A stretch of 61,585 nucleotides of DNA from the NCBI RefSeq assembly GCF_000499205.1, contig NZ_AWUK01000029.1:1-61585 (forward strand), given 5' to 3'. Positions 53,198-61,447 of the stretch are shown here, in pieces. Position numbers and translations under genes: made by a program. Within the stretch, counting starts at the first letter, position 1. Every line of letters starts with the position of its first letter. The notes below the pieces were generated by a model, which saw only the letters and a program-made list of their open reading frames with translations, was not told where the DNA came from and searched no databases. This DNA is from Paenibacillus sp. MAEPY2. Lineage in GTDB: Bacteria; Bacillota; Bacilli; Paenibacillales; Paenibacillaceae.

Positions 53198-53330
53198 TAT
53201 TACCAGAATATAGAAATATGAAGTTCGAAGGTGTAGGCTACTCTCGTGAGACTAGCATGAAATGCCTCTTCCAGACCCATCTTGCTGAATCAGGTATTCC
53301 CAGGAGCCGCAGCTTAATTATATGTTATAC
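53198..53330 (-). repeat. attC-like intergenic element D
   Basis: 133 bp after the P-loop kinase gene. Left end GTATAACATATAATTAAGCT (53311-53330) followed by GCGG; right end includes TTCATATTTC and GGTAATAG (about 53198-53225). The left end is nearly identical to elements C and L. Confidence 0.65.
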
Positions 53331-53350
53331 GATGTCACTACTTCTTCAAA

Positions 53351-53878
53351 TTAGCTTATTAAAAATCTATTGTTGTTTAATATCTCTTCAATCACTTCAT
53401 CTATCTGGTCAACAGAATATTCTTCTGTATTTAATATATGTCTTTCGTCTTTTAGGGCTTCTTTAAATTCATTCAAAAGGATTACGCTTCGTTCTCCCAT
53501 TTGTGTCGTTGGATCTCTTAACTGATCTCTTCTAATAATTGTTTCATCATCGACCATAAATACTACATAAATAATCCTTACATTTATACTCCCCAGCTCA
53601 CTAGCTAACCAGTTAGCCTCCATTGGAAACGTCACATAATCTATAACAACATCGTAATTAAATTGAATTAGATTCTTCACTAAACTTAAAATATTTATCC
53701 ACGTTAGCTTATGAGTTTCTTGACAGATCCACGGCTTTCCCCTCCCGTTTACAGGTAGATGACTAATATCATCACCAGATATATATGAACTGCGATCCAG
53801 ATGTTCAACAAGTTTCTTTGATGTAGTAGATTTCCCAACACCGGCAGTACCGGAAATAATATAAACGGATCTTGACAT
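53351..53878 (-). CDS. P-loop ATPase/kinase (AAA_33-like)
   Basis: A 175-residue single-domain P-loop protein. Walker A is GTAGVGKST (10-18), followed by SYISGDDISHLP, a DVVIDYVTF Walker-B-like strand and the RRDQLRD lid arginines. The fold matches small nucleoside or antibiotic kinases. AAGGAGG precedes the ATG. Substrate unknown. Confidence 0.8.
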   Translation of the reverse strand: MSRSVYIISGTAGVGKSTTSKKLVEHLDRSSYISGDDISHLPVNGRGKPWICQETHKLTWINILSLVKNLIQFNYDVVIDYVTFPMEANWLASELGSINVRIIYVVFMVDDETIIRRDQLRDPTTQMGERSVILLNEFKEALKDERHILNTEEYSVDQIDEVIEEILNNNRFLIS

Positions 53879-53926
53879 GTTGTATCCTCCTTGAAATTAC
53901 TGCAATATATTAGCCTTTTGCGCTTT

Positions 53927-54023
53927 CGTCTAATGTTCGTCGTTGTGTTCTGGTTCAAACTACTCTACTCTCATCTTCATGTGATCTTAGAGCAGAACCC
54001 GCTGCGTAGATACAATGTTATAT
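53927..54023 (-). repeat. attC-like intergenic element E
   Basis: 97 bp upstream of the P-loop kinase gene. Left end ATATAACATTGTATCTACGC (about 54003-54023) then GCGGGTTCTG; right end CAGAACACAACGACGAAC then ATTAGACG (53927-53952). GTTCTG / CAGAAC pair as inner arms. The remainder of 53,879-54,429 holds elements F and a stem-loop but no gene. Confidence 0.55.
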
Positions 54024-54200
54024 AAATACGGTCCTCCTGAATTACTCTCAAATATTTTTGTGTGTTTTGCTTATTGGTGATGTCTATGAAAAATGAACAA
54101 TCCTCGTATATATATCTTAAATTGTTATCATTTATTTAGAGTAATTCGAACTCAATACGAAGCGTATAGATTTTTCGCTTGCTATGTTCTCATTTTTATT

Positions 54201-54320
54201 CGCAGATCTTTGTTATACCCCTCAGAGTATTAACGAAACCGAGAGGCTTAAGGCCGCAAAGTCCCCAACTGCACTTGCACAGTTAAACTGGATTGTCTGC
54301 CTGAATTTACTTCTCTGACA
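54201..54320 (-). repeat. attC-like intergenic element F
   Basis: About 120 bp after the DUF5662 gene. It includes AAGTAAATTCAGGCAGACAA (part shared with element G), an AACTG / CAGTT inner pair, a CGGTTTCGTTAATAC right-end-like block and GTATAACAAAGATCTGCG (54201-54219). It may be two abutting or fused elements. Confidence 0.4.
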
Positions 54321-54365
54321 ATATCCAAGGGTGGGACAAGAGACACTGTTAATCGGTTAGCAGCA

Positions 54366-54398
54366 TGAAGCCGATCATTATATATAATGATCGACTTC
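54366..54398 (-). terminator. Stem-loop after the DUF5662 gene
   Basis: Nearly perfect stem GAAG-CGATCATTATA / TATAATGATCG-CTTC, 32 bp after the stop at 54430. No clear T-run, so it may only stabilise the transcript. Confidence 0.45.
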
Positions 54399-54429
54399 AT
54401 TGAAATAAATTTCAAAATGTGTATTTTTA

Positions 54430-54891
54430 TTAGTTTTTCTTCATGAAATTTTCAAGTTCTTTCCTTGTCTTTGGATGTAATATTATACTTTCAGATGTCA
54501 TCATTCTTTCTGGTAAATTAGTTTCTTTAACTTTACGCCCCCATTTTCTTGAGAAAGCCCGCCAGTCACATACCATTTCTATCAAATATTTCTTTGGCAT
54601 GGGTAAGGCTTCTCTAGTATTTTTATTTACTATCCAATATTCCCAGTGGTGTTTATTATGATTTTGATGGTGCAGCCACGCATTCTTCCACCTCAGCTCG
54701 ATATTCTCGTCCTTATGATTTGAATAGAATTTATGTGCATAAGGAAAAAATTCGTGAGGAGAAAATTTAGACATGTCATGGATTATCCCTTGAAGATATA
54801 ATCCTTCATGCCAACATTCGATGAGAACGTTTAATTTATGATCCAAAACATAAAGAAAATACCGCCAATATACTAGGAGTATAGCGACCAT
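54430..54891 (-). CDS. DUF5662-family protein
   Basis: A protein of about 150 residues with the DUF5662 pattern: YVLDHKLNVLIECWHEGLYL, then GIIHDMSKFSPHEFFPYA, and the histidine cluster WLHHQNHNKHHWEYW (72-86). The histidines and the H-D pair suggest an HD-like or metal-binding hydrolase site, but function is unknown. The ATG abuts AAGGAG, so the start may lie a few codons in or be a non-standard codon. Confidence 0.65.
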   Translation of the reverse strand: MVAILLVYWRYFLYVLDHKLNVLIECWHEGLYLQGIIHDMSKFSPHEFFPYAHKFYSNHKDENIELRWKNAWLHHQNHNKHHWEYWIVNKNTREALPMPKKYLIEMVCDWRAFSRKWGRKVKETNLPERMMTSESIILHPKTRKELENFMKKN

Positions 54892-54912
54892 CTCCTTCGG
54901 CTTTATAGTCTC

Positions 54913-54985
54913 TTATCAATTCTTGCTTAAGGCAGTGCGGATGAGTCTCGTAAGTTACTTGATTTGAAATGCCTTAATAACATGG
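54913..54985 (-). repeat. Inverted-repeat element N between NTase and DUF5662 genes
   Basis: TTAAGGCA and TGCCTTAA arms 35 bp apart, with ATGTTAT at the gene-proximal side and GATAAG at the far side. Similar in plan to the attC-like family but with different arm sequences. Confidence 0.35.
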
Positions 54986-55021
54986 ATTTATCGTTTTATG
55001 CTTTAGATGTAGGAACCATCA

Positions 55022-55549
55022 TTAAATTAATTTACTAAGTTCTTCTTTAATTTCATAATTTAAACCATTTTTCATTAATAAATCTCTTATTACTTGTTGA
55101 TCTACAATTTCTTTATGTGTTTGTAAGTGATCTAAGATCAAATTTGATTTCGCTTCTCTTCCCATTAAATAATATGCAACATACCAGATTTCAGGATTGG
55201 ATAGCTTTATTCCATCCCATTCTCTATTTCGAATATGAGATGTAGGTAAACAAACTACTTCTCCTTCAGCATAAAAAGCAAATCCTCCAATGATATCTAT
55301 TCTTAATGAAGGAATATGTATCCTGTATTCACTTGCAAAGGGGTAGTCACCACTATCCTGTTCTATCCAATCATATCCATCTATAACTTTAAGCAGCATA
55401 TCTTTTGGACAATCAACTATGAAATCCCAATCATTCACTGTATTTGATAAATTAAAATAATATAACAATCCACTTCCACCAAGTGAATAAGTTAAATCAT
55501 TCTCTTCAAACCTTCTAATAATCGGTAAGATTTCTTTATGATCTAACAT
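55022..55549 (-). CDS. Nucleotidyltransferase-fold protein
   Basis: A 175-residue protein with the DNA polymerase beta-like nucleotidyltransferase signature: GGSG (24-27) followed by the metal pair D40 and D42 in NDWDFIVD and the later IDIIGGF strand aspartate. It is close to minimal or aminoglycoside-nucleotidyltransferase-like proteins in plan, but substrate cannot be deduced. AGGAGG precedes the ATG. Confidence 0.75.
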   Translation of the reverse strand: MLDHKEILPIIRRFEENDLTYSLGGSGLLYYFNLSNTVNDWDFIVDCPKDMLLKVIDGYDWIEQDSGDYPFASEYRIHIPSLRIDIIGGFAFYAEGEVVCLPTSHIRNREWDGIKLSNPEIWYVAYYLMGREAKSNLILDHLQTHKEIVDQQVIRDLLMKNGLNYEIKEELSKLI

Positions 55550-55571
55550 AGTTGACCTCCTAATATGTGTA

Positions 55572-55680
55572 GCTTATAACGATTCTGTATTCATGAACCC
55601 TCCACCTACTTAAGGGGTGGTTGCCTAGCCTCGATGCGGTTAGTCAGTATGGAAGTGTCTGCCTGAATATAGTGTTATCT
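55572..55680 (-). repeat. attC-like intergenic element G (well preserved)
   Basis: 109 bp after the APH-type gene. Left end AGATAACACTATATTCAGGC (55661-55680); right end GGGTTCATGAATACAGAATC then GTTATAAGC (55572-55600). ATAAC pairs with GTTAT, spacers of 4 and 7 bases stay unpaired, and TATTCA pairs with TGAATA. A CCACC / GGGTGG hairpin lies inside. The middle CTAACCGCATCG recurs in element J. Confidence 0.75.
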
Positions 55681-55704
55681 GATGAAGCACACTCCGAAGC
55701 GATA

Positions 55705-56484
55705 CTAAAAGAAGCTATATATTCCGTCTTCAAAATAGTTATATTCTTCATCCGTTATTCGTAACTTGCCGTATGCGTTATAAAATATTTCTTTATCTCT
55801 TTCATTATCAAAAGTATTACATTTGGGTCTAATGGCCAATGCTACATCATATCTCGGATCCCCGTATGTCGCTCCTGACCAGTCAATAACTCCAACTATG
55901 TTGCATTCTTTAATTAATACATTATCAATTGTAAAATCGCCATGAATTAAAGTGTTATCTATTGGTTTGGGTCTTACTTCTTTCAACCGTTTAAGTAATT
56001 CTTCTGATCCGTCTACAGCAAAGTGATTAAGATTATATTCTGCTTTATTAAGCATTGTATCTAACCAAGGATTATCATTTTCCAATAATTCAATAGGGCA
56101 AGAACATTCATGTATTTTCTTTAAACTAAGGCCAAAGTTAAAAATAACTTTTTCTTTATCTTTGAGGTCGAGCTCTCTAGAGAGAAATTCCCTTAAACTT
56201 ATTCCATCAATATAATCCATTAAAAGCCATCTCGATTTATTCTCAACATGATACGAATATGCTCTCGGAACTGGTAGTCCCGTATGGTAAAGATATTGAA
56301 GCACCTTGTATTCTTCTAATAACCATTCATTATAGAGATCGTTTTCTGTCTTTTTGATTATGTACTTTTTATCGAGCGTATCCAGAATAGCTACAATAGA
56401 AGTATGACCTTGCCTGGGAAAAGTAATTCTCTGGACTTTTCCGATTTTTTCTATTATCTCAATTGGGACGTCCTGAATGTTCAT
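55705..56484 (-). CDS. Aminoglycoside-phosphotransferase-fold kinase
   Basis: A 259-residue APH-superfamily kinase. The Brenner motif is I-H181-G-D183-F-T-I-D-N188, the metal aspartate is D201 in VIDWSGATYGDPRYD, and the N-terminal lobe has KKYIIKKTEND and LLEEYKVLQYL. The ATG at 56484 follows AGAAAGGATG. It follows element H and precedes element G, giving a single-gene unit bounded by two repeats. Confidence 0.87.
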   Translation of the reverse strand: MNIQDVPIEIIEKIGKVQRITFPRQGHTSIVAILDTLDKKYIIKKTENDLYNEWLLEEYKVLQYLYHTGLPVPRAYSYHVENKSRWLLMDYIDGISLREFLSRELDLKDKEKVIFNFGLSLKKIHECSCPIELLENDNPWLDTMLNKAEYNLNHFAVDGSEELLKRLKEVRPKPIDNTLIHGDFTIDNVLIKECNIVGVIDWSGATYGDPRYDVALAIRPKCNTFDNERDKEIFYNAYGKLRITDEEYNYFEDGIYSFF

Positions 56485-56518
56485 GCTTTCATCCTTTCTT
56501 CCACTACATTCCCTTTTA

Positions 56519-56577
56519 GATAGCATTCCCTACATTCACGAACCCGAAAGGCTTTAGAAAGTATCAAATGTTATGCC
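56519..56577 (-). repeat. attC-like intergenic element H (short form)
   Basis: 59 bp overlapping the stop of the GNAT gene at 56564. Left end GGCATAACATTTGATAC (56561-56577), central GCCTTTCGGGTTC, right end GGGTTCGTGAATGTAGGGAA then TGCTATC. The right half matches elements C and G at most positions. Confidence 0.65.
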
Positions 56578-57445
56578 AATAGAAAGTATAATGAGAATGC
56601 TGTTGAAAGCCTAATGACTTGTAAAAAGAACTATCCGAAATAACATATGCCTTTTCAGCACCTAAGGACCGACCTCTTTTCAAGGCTTCTAAAACTACTG
56701 CTTTTCCAAGTCCCTTCTGCCGATACTCTGGAATTGTACATACAGGTTCTACATAAACATAATCCGTTTTTTGACTGTACCATAAGCCACAATAAGCAAC
56801 GTATTCCCCATCTTCATTTTCGGCAACAATATGTAGGAATGAATTCATATTTCTTGCTGACAACATTCTTTTTTTCTTACCAAGGGTGATTTCATCAACA
56901 GGCACAGGACCTTCGTGGTTAAAGCCCTTCCATAGTAACTTCTGATACTTAAATAAATCATTTTTGACATCCATATTTTTCACTATTATGTCTTCAGGAA
57001 TTACATAATCTAGGCTAACATTCTCTAGTGTAAGTTCAAGTATGTTCTCAGTCAGATCATTCTCCACAAACTTCTTACTGCGCAATAAATCTAGAGTGTG
57101 AGTATCTTTGTCATTCACTGCAATCCCCAGGCCATTTTCATTACTGAAAGTTGTAGTTGTATATTCTAATATATCTTGTTCTAATTCTTCAAACCCTTGT
57201 TTAGTAGCAAAAAATGCTTCACCAAAATAGTGGTCATAGGTTGCTATACCTACTAACTCGTCATTACAATACCACAAGCCAATCTTATCCATTAAGTCTC
57301 GATTGAATTCAGGATGATGAAACATCCACTCCCACCTTGCCCAGTTCCAATTTATATGCCTACGGTCATCTTTTGATAATTCAATCAAAAAATCACAAAC
57401 TTGTTCATAATAAGATTCATCGAAATTTCTAAAAACAATCTTCAT
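56564..57445 (-). CDS. GNAT-family N-acetyltransferase
   Basis: A 293-residue protein with an N-terminal GNAT-like half (IVFRNFDESYYEQVCDFLIE) and a C-terminal canonical domain with motif A PVCTIPEYRQKGLGKAVVLE. The final residues FYKSLGFQQHSHYTFYWHNI are encoded within the edge of element H. The ATG at 57445 follows GGGGGATTAAA; a 22-codon extension is not supported. Confidence 0.85.
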   Translation of the reverse strand: MKIVFRNFDESYYEQVCDFLIELSKDDRRHINWNWARWEWMFHHPEFNRDLMDKIGLWYCNDELVGIATYDHYFGEAFFATKQGFEELEQDILEYTTTTFSNENGLGIAVNDKDTHTLDLLRSKKFVENDLTENILELTLENVSLDYVIPEDIIVKNMDVKNDLFKYQKLLWKGFNHEGPVPVDEITLGKKKRMLSARNMNSFLHIVAENEDGEYVAYCGLWYSQKTDYVYVEPVCTIPEYRQKGLGKAVVLEALKRGRSLGAEKAYVISDSSFYKSLGFQQHSHYTFYWHNI

Positions 57446-57507
57446 TTTAATCCCCCATATGATATAAATTTTGTACGTCTTCATAATAAAAAAAACGAAT
57501 GGTCGCC

Positions 57508-57562
57508 CCATACTTCTTCCTTCCCTTCAATGAAAGTTTGAAGTATGTTTGCCTGATTCTGC
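57508..57562 (-). repeat. attC-like intergenic element I
   Basis: Inverted arms CATACTTC / GAAGTATG (57509-57516, 57540-57547) with an adjoining AATCAGGCAAACA block that recurs in elements F, G and K. Lies between the CPT-like kinase gene and the GNAT gene. Confidence 0.45.
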
Positions 57563-57587
57563 TTCCTCGAATTAATATTTCCAATAA

Positions 57588-58103
57588 TTATTTATGGAAT
57601 ACTGATGTGATAATCATTTCTGCACATTCTTCCGGCGTATTCAAACTCGTATCGACTAAATAGCTATAACGGATGTGTTGCGACATTATTTTATTTTGCT
57701 CATCGGATTGATCTTCACTTCTGTCACCACGTTCTATATTTCGCTTACGACAAAGATCTAACGGGCAGTACACCTCAATGATATCCAAAGGATATCCAGC
57801 AAATATATCTTGGACTTTACCATAATGCGGCTTTAATTCCGGTCTTTCAACAAGTATCCCATCGATTAAAACATTCTTTCCATGATCCGAAAATAATTTT
57901 GCTGTATGATACATCATAATGATGGCTTCACTTAAATACTTCCAGTAGTCTGTTTGCAAATGTTTATCACCAATCGTATTTTCAAAAAGATCATTGGCCA
58001 CAACATAAAAAAAGGGATCAGAGTAATTTTGCATCGCTTCTACGATTGAAGTTTTACCTGAACTGGTTACGCCATTCAGAAATATAATTTTCCCTTTATC
58101 CAT
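57588..58103 (-). CDS. Chloramphenicol-phosphotransferase-like P-loop kinase
   Basis: A 171-residue protein of the CPT family. Walker A is GVTSSGKTS (11-19), D38 in VVANDLF matches the catalytic aspartate of chloramphenicol 3-O-phosphotransferase, NVLIDGILVERPEL is the substrate-side strand, and CRKRNIERGDR is the lid. The substrate may be chloramphenicol or another hydroxylated compound. AAGGAAG precedes the ATG. Confidence 0.82.
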   Translation of the reverse strand: MDKGKIIFLNGVTSSGKTSIVEAMQNYSDPFFYVVANDLFENTIGDKHLQTDYWKYLSEAIIMMYHTAKLFSDHGKNVLIDGILVERPELKPHYGKVQDIFAGYPLDIIEVYCPLDLCRKRNIERGDRSEDQSDEQNKIMSQHIRYSYLVDTSLNTPEECAEMIITSVFHK

Positions 58104-58167
58104 ATGCTCATCTTCCTTTGCATGGGTTATGTTTGAGTGTCTACGACTTCTTCGAACTGCAAAATAC

Positions 58168-58310
58168 CTAGACCAATTTTGTAAAAGATAATAACTTCGT
58201 TCGAAAAGAATGATCTATTTCATGTTCATTGCTAAAAATAATATTGTAATTATGATGCACTATTAAATCAATTAGGTTGTAGGTATAAGAATTTCTAGAG
58301 GTTTTTATTA
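58168..58310 (-). pseudogene. Possible 3' gene remnant behind the DUF3626 gene
   Basis: About 45 coding-like residues (SYTYNLIDLIVHHNYNIIFS, then a stop) in a frame that overlaps the last codons of the DUF3626 gene and lacks its own start. It may be the end of a deleted gene. Family not recognised. Confidence 0.25.
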
Positions 58311-59428
58311 TCGCTGATGCTATTACTGAAAATGGAATCCATCGATTTACCATATCGAACGAGTATATGCCACATGTATTTTAATTCCTGAAGCACTTCT
58401 TCGTAGTTACCTCTGTCAGACCAGAGATCAGGATTGCGTTTCAAATCGTTGACTGCATTCCCGATCAGACTTACATCAATGTTACCATTGCTTGCAATTC
58501 GCTTGGCTAATGAGGGCATGGTTGGACCCCTAAAATCAGAGGGCACTTCCTCCGCACGCATCGCAAATCCCATATGCCAAAATAGTTTAATGGAATATTT
58601 GATGCAGATTTGCTCTAAGTGATTCCCTATTTCTGTTCCTTTGAACGATGGGTCAGCTACTAAAATTTCCACATCATCTTCAAGAACTATATCTCCATGA
58701 ACTTGAGTTTCGATAAAATGGTTAAGATTCCGATGTGGGGCCAGTTTTGAGGGATCCTCTAACGGACGTTCCAGATTGTACAATAGCTGATCTATCAATT
58801 TTTTAGGAGTAAGATCTTTTTCTCCAATAGCATAATCCCGAAAGAAAGCATCCGTAAAAAGCGCTGATAAAATATCGTCTAATTCCTCATATGTCCCCAT
58901 TTCCTTCGGATCATCTTGAGAGCCACCGTAAGTGAACGTACAACGATGTGAAGCATTCGGTTTTAAAAGAAAATAACAAGAGCCGAATCGTGGAGACGGT
59001 CCATCCGGATGTAACAACAAATGAAGAGCCCCATACTTTGGCCTTTCAAAGTTGGTTACTCCCTCTATCTGATAAGCTCCGTCAAATAGTTTTTCTTCCC
59101 AAAGATCCCGTGCACCACCTACATATGCCGATACGCTCCCATTGGATATGAAAGTCTCGAACTGACTTTTATAGATCCCCTGCTCTAATAATGATTGAGC
59201 CACACTTTTCATATCTACAACCGGACGATCCGGATGAAAATGCAAAGCCACCCTTGCATGGGATCTAAGCTTATCAACTGCTTCTTCAAAGGTATTCCAA
59301 GGAATATTGGATAACTGAAAAATTTCTTTGAGTGTTGCTTGAGCCTCTTTTTTTTGGGATCTCGTGCAATGATTTATATATTCAATTGCTGCGTTCTGAG
59401 ATCTTGTAAGTTGTCTGTTGTGAGACAC
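58295..59428 (-). CDS. DUF3626 protein, ADP-ribosyltransferase-like
   Basis: A 377-residue protein of the DUF3626 family. The N-terminal region (SHNRQLTRSQNAAIEYINHC) is helical; the core has LRSHARVALHFHPDRPV, then YGALHLLLHPDGPSPRFGSC and HRCTFTYGGSQDDP, which resemble ADP-ribosyltransferase strands, and a C-terminal ILVADPSFKGTEIG. Activity is unproven. The GTG at 59428 has eight bases after AGGTGG; starts four codons earlier are possible. An internally deleted copy of this gene lies at the window end. Confidence 0.7.
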   Translation of the reverse strand: MSHNRQLTRSQNAAIEYINHCTRSQKKEAQATLKEIFQLSNIPWNTFEEAVDKLRSHARVALHFHPDRPVVDMKSVAQSLLEQGIYKSQFETFISNGSVSAYVGGARDLWEEKLFDGAYQIEGVTNFERPKYGALHLLLHPDGPSPRFGSCYFLLKPNASHRCTFTYGGSQDDPKEMGTYEELDDILSALFTDAFFRDYAIGEKDLTPKKLIDQLLYNLERPLEDPSKLAPHRNLNHFIETQVHGDIVLEDDVEILVADPSFKGTEIGNHLEQICIKYSIKLFWHMGFAMRAEEVPSDFRGPTMPSLAKRIASNGNIDVSLIGNAVNDLKRNPDLWSDRGNYEEVLQELKYMWHILVRYGKSMDSIFSNSISDNKNL

Positions 59429-59515
59429 AACAATCACCACCTTTTACTAAAAATGAGATATCAATTTACTCTATAATATAGTTTTTGACTAGACTTAAAA
59501 TTGCATATATTTCGT

Positions 59516-59617
59516 TCAGTTTTCTGTTTTCATGACGTCATACCAATTAAGGCTCCGTTTAAGAGCCGACCACGATGCGGTTAGATGGTTCAGATGTATT
59601 TGCTGAATTTGCTTCAC
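59516..59617 (-). repeat. attC-like intergenic element J
   Basis: 102 bp upstream of the DUF3626 gene. Left part AAGCAAATTCAGCAAATACA and CTAACCGCATCG match element G. A GGCTC / GAGCC hairpin lies at 59551-59567, and the right end TCATGAAAACAGAAAAC resembles the right ends of C and G. Confidence 0.55.
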
Positions 59618-59744
59618 AGCCGGTTGACTTCTCATTGACCGAGGGCCGCAGATTTTAGGCGTAGTTGTTGTCTTCTTTGAAAAACTTACAAAATACCACT
59701 TTACCAACCTTTTGATATTATTAGTGATTTAATTTGTGCAGTGT

Positions 59745-59886
59745 GATGGCGGTTACGCCATATAAACCCAGATCGCCACTTAGCCTCACAAGGGTGTCTG
59801 CCTGTGTTTGCCTGATTCATACATCACCCAATTGCTTTGTAGGGGACCAAAGGAGCTTGTCCCATACAGCGTGAATACGCTATCAA
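59745..59886 (-). repeat. attC-like intergenic element K
   Basis: About 140 bp after the histidine phosphatase gene. Left end TTGATAGCGTATTCACGC (59869-59886), an inner GGGGAC / GTCCC hairpin (59843-59862), AATCAGGCAAACACAGGCAG in the middle and a GGCG / CGCC hairpin at 59749-59759. It may be two joined elements. With element J it fills the 480-bp gap; no gene was seen there. Confidence 0.5.
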
Positions 59887-59922
59887 GTGATGTCACATTC
59901 CTCCTTTATAACCTTAGGAAAT

Positions 59923-60489
59923 CTAATCATTCCACATTCTCGTTACTTCTTCTAATTCTAAGCCCTCGAATTGCATTTTATAAATATCTGGTTTCTTTAA
60001 TTGATTCAAAAACTCCAAGCCAAAAGCTGAATCAAAATAATTCATCATCAAAGTCATTACAAGACCATGAGTCCCGATTGCTATTTTCTTCCCTCTGTGT
60101 TCCTTTAAAATGGGTTTTAGAACTGAGATTGCTCTTTGCTGACAGTCAGCATTGGACTCTCCACCCGGCAAGGTATAATCAAAATCATTAAAACTCTCTC
60201 CGATACTAGACATTAACTCTGCATTTTCAATATTATAAGATGCAAAATGTCGTTCTCTAAGATCTTCAAATACTTTAATATCTAACTTTAAATGCTCGGC
60301 CAATCCCTCAACGCTAAGAATTGCTCTTGTATAAGGACTTGATATAATCATGTCTATTCCTTCACCTTTAAGTAACTTCGTTACTTTTTCAATATCGATC
60401 TTCCCTTTTGGAGTAAGCCCTCTTGTTCTTTCATTTCCTTCATTGTACGGTGATTCTCCATGCCTAACCATATAGATAATTGTCTTCAT
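59923..60489 (-). CDS. Histidine phosphatase (phosphoglycerate-mutase-like)
   Basis: A 188-residue enzyme of the histidine phosphatase superfamily. The catalytic R9-H10-G11 is followed by R55, E79 and the second histidine H141 in IGTHG. It dephosphorylates a small phosphorylated substrate; specificity is unknown. AAAGGAGG precedes the ATG. Bounded by elements L and K. Confidence 0.9.
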   Translation of the reverse strand: MKTIIYMVRHGESPYNEGNERTRGLTPKGKIDIEKVTKLLKGEGIDMIISSPYTRAILSVEGLAEHLKLDIKVFEDLRERHFASYNIENAELMSSIGESFNDFDYTLPGGESNADCQQRAISVLKPILKEHRGKKIAIGTHGLVMTLMMNYFDSAFGLEFLNQLKKPDIYKMQFEGLELEEVTRMWND

Positions 60490-60540
60490 ACAAGCCTCCT
60501 TTAGATGCTTTAATTAAATGTCACACTGTAATTTCACTAA

Positions 60541-60638
60541 GTTGATATATTTGGGACGTCCAATCCCCTTGTGTTTTCTACCCAGCGTATGATCCGGCCC
60601 CTGGGTGAATGTCCGTAGCGGGAATTTTATGTTATACG
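60541..60638 (-). repeat. attC-like intergenic element L
   Basis: About 98 bp after the 2H phosphoesterase gene. Left end GTATAACATAAAATTCCCGC (about 60619-60638) followed by TACGG, matching elements C and D. A CCCAG / CTGGG hairpin lies at 60581-60605 and a GGACGTCC palindrome at 60554-60561; the right end is degenerate. Confidence 0.6.
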
Positions 60639-60657
60639 CAGTGCCTGACCTCTTGAA

Positions 60658-61209
60658 TTAAGTTACAAAAGATTGTTCAAATATGGTTATATTCCTGTTC
60701 CCTTCTTCTGACAATTCAATCTTCACTAAACTCATTCTTTCTATGATCCCATCCATAGGTTCAAATTCATTTACTACATCATGAATTCCCTTAGCTATCG
60801 CTTCTCTACTTAATTGTGTTCCCAGGGTACAATGTGGATTCCATTGATCTGGGCTATAATATATAATTGCTTGATTATTATATTTTTCTAGCTTCTTATA
60901 ATAATCCTTATGTACACGTTGAAATTCGTCCGTTATAGTTGGCGCTAAAAATATCGTTCCCGAGGTTGGAAAGGTAGCTACGACATCAAATCGTAAACGA
61001 AGAGGAGAAACATTATCAAAATAGATTTTCAGTTGTTTTTTAAATCCTTCCAGATCGGAGATATCCGTATATACAGCAAGCGTTATATGGGGACTTAAGT
61101 TTTCAAATCTATTCATAAAATGGCTGATTCCCTCTTTGTCAAAGTGCACCCAAACTTTTCTGACGTACTCATCGAATTCTTTGTTGAAGAATAATTCTAC
61201 CGCATACAA
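60658..61209 (-). CDS. 2'-5' RNA ligase family (2H phosphoesterase) protein
   Basis: A 183-residue 2H phosphoesterase with both H-x-T motifs: H41-I-T43 (PHITLAVY) and H126-C-T128 (PHCTLGTQ). The family opens or forms cyclic phosphodiester bonds in RNA or nucleotides. Substrate unknown. Followed by element L. Confidence 0.87.
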   Translation of the reverse strand: MYAVELFFNKEFDEYVRKVWVHFDKEGISHFMNRFENLSPHITLAVYTDISDLEGFKKQLKIYFDNVSPLRLRFDVVATFPTSGTIFLAPTITDEFQRVHKDYYKKLEKYNNQAIIYYSPDQWNPHCTLGTQLSREAIAKGIHDVVNEFEPMDGIIERMSLVKIELSEEGNRNITIFEQSFVT

Positions 61210-61267
61210 ACGAATCCCATCCTTTCTTTTTTGTATTCTTATTCATTGCATAACTGTATGACTAATC

Positions 61268-61437
61268 TTACGTCTTTGCTTGGTTCTCATTTTTTTTATT
61301 GCGTAATTCAAATATAGCTCTTGTATTATTTTCGCTTTGAATCAAGTCTAAGATTGGTTTGTTATCCCTAAACAAACTTAAAAATCCTTTTCTTCGATTA
61401 ATGCCTTAACTGAGTTAACCATACTTTCAGTCAACAT
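61268..61437 (-). pseudogene. Frameshifted small gene, unknown family
   Basis: From an ATG at 61437 the frame reads MLTESMVNSVKALIEEKDF and stops. Restoring one T in a run of five (about 61,380) continues to SLFRDNKPILDLIQSENNT, then about 20 more residues to a stop at 61268. Length 170 bp, one short of 57 codons. Possibly the 3' part of a larger lost gene. Confidence 0.55.
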
Positions 61438-61447
61438 CAGTTGCTCC

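Noticed and set aside
59516..59707. 63-codon minus frame in the gap before the DUF3626 gene
   Set aside because: It reads through element J and has no ribosome site or protein-like composition.
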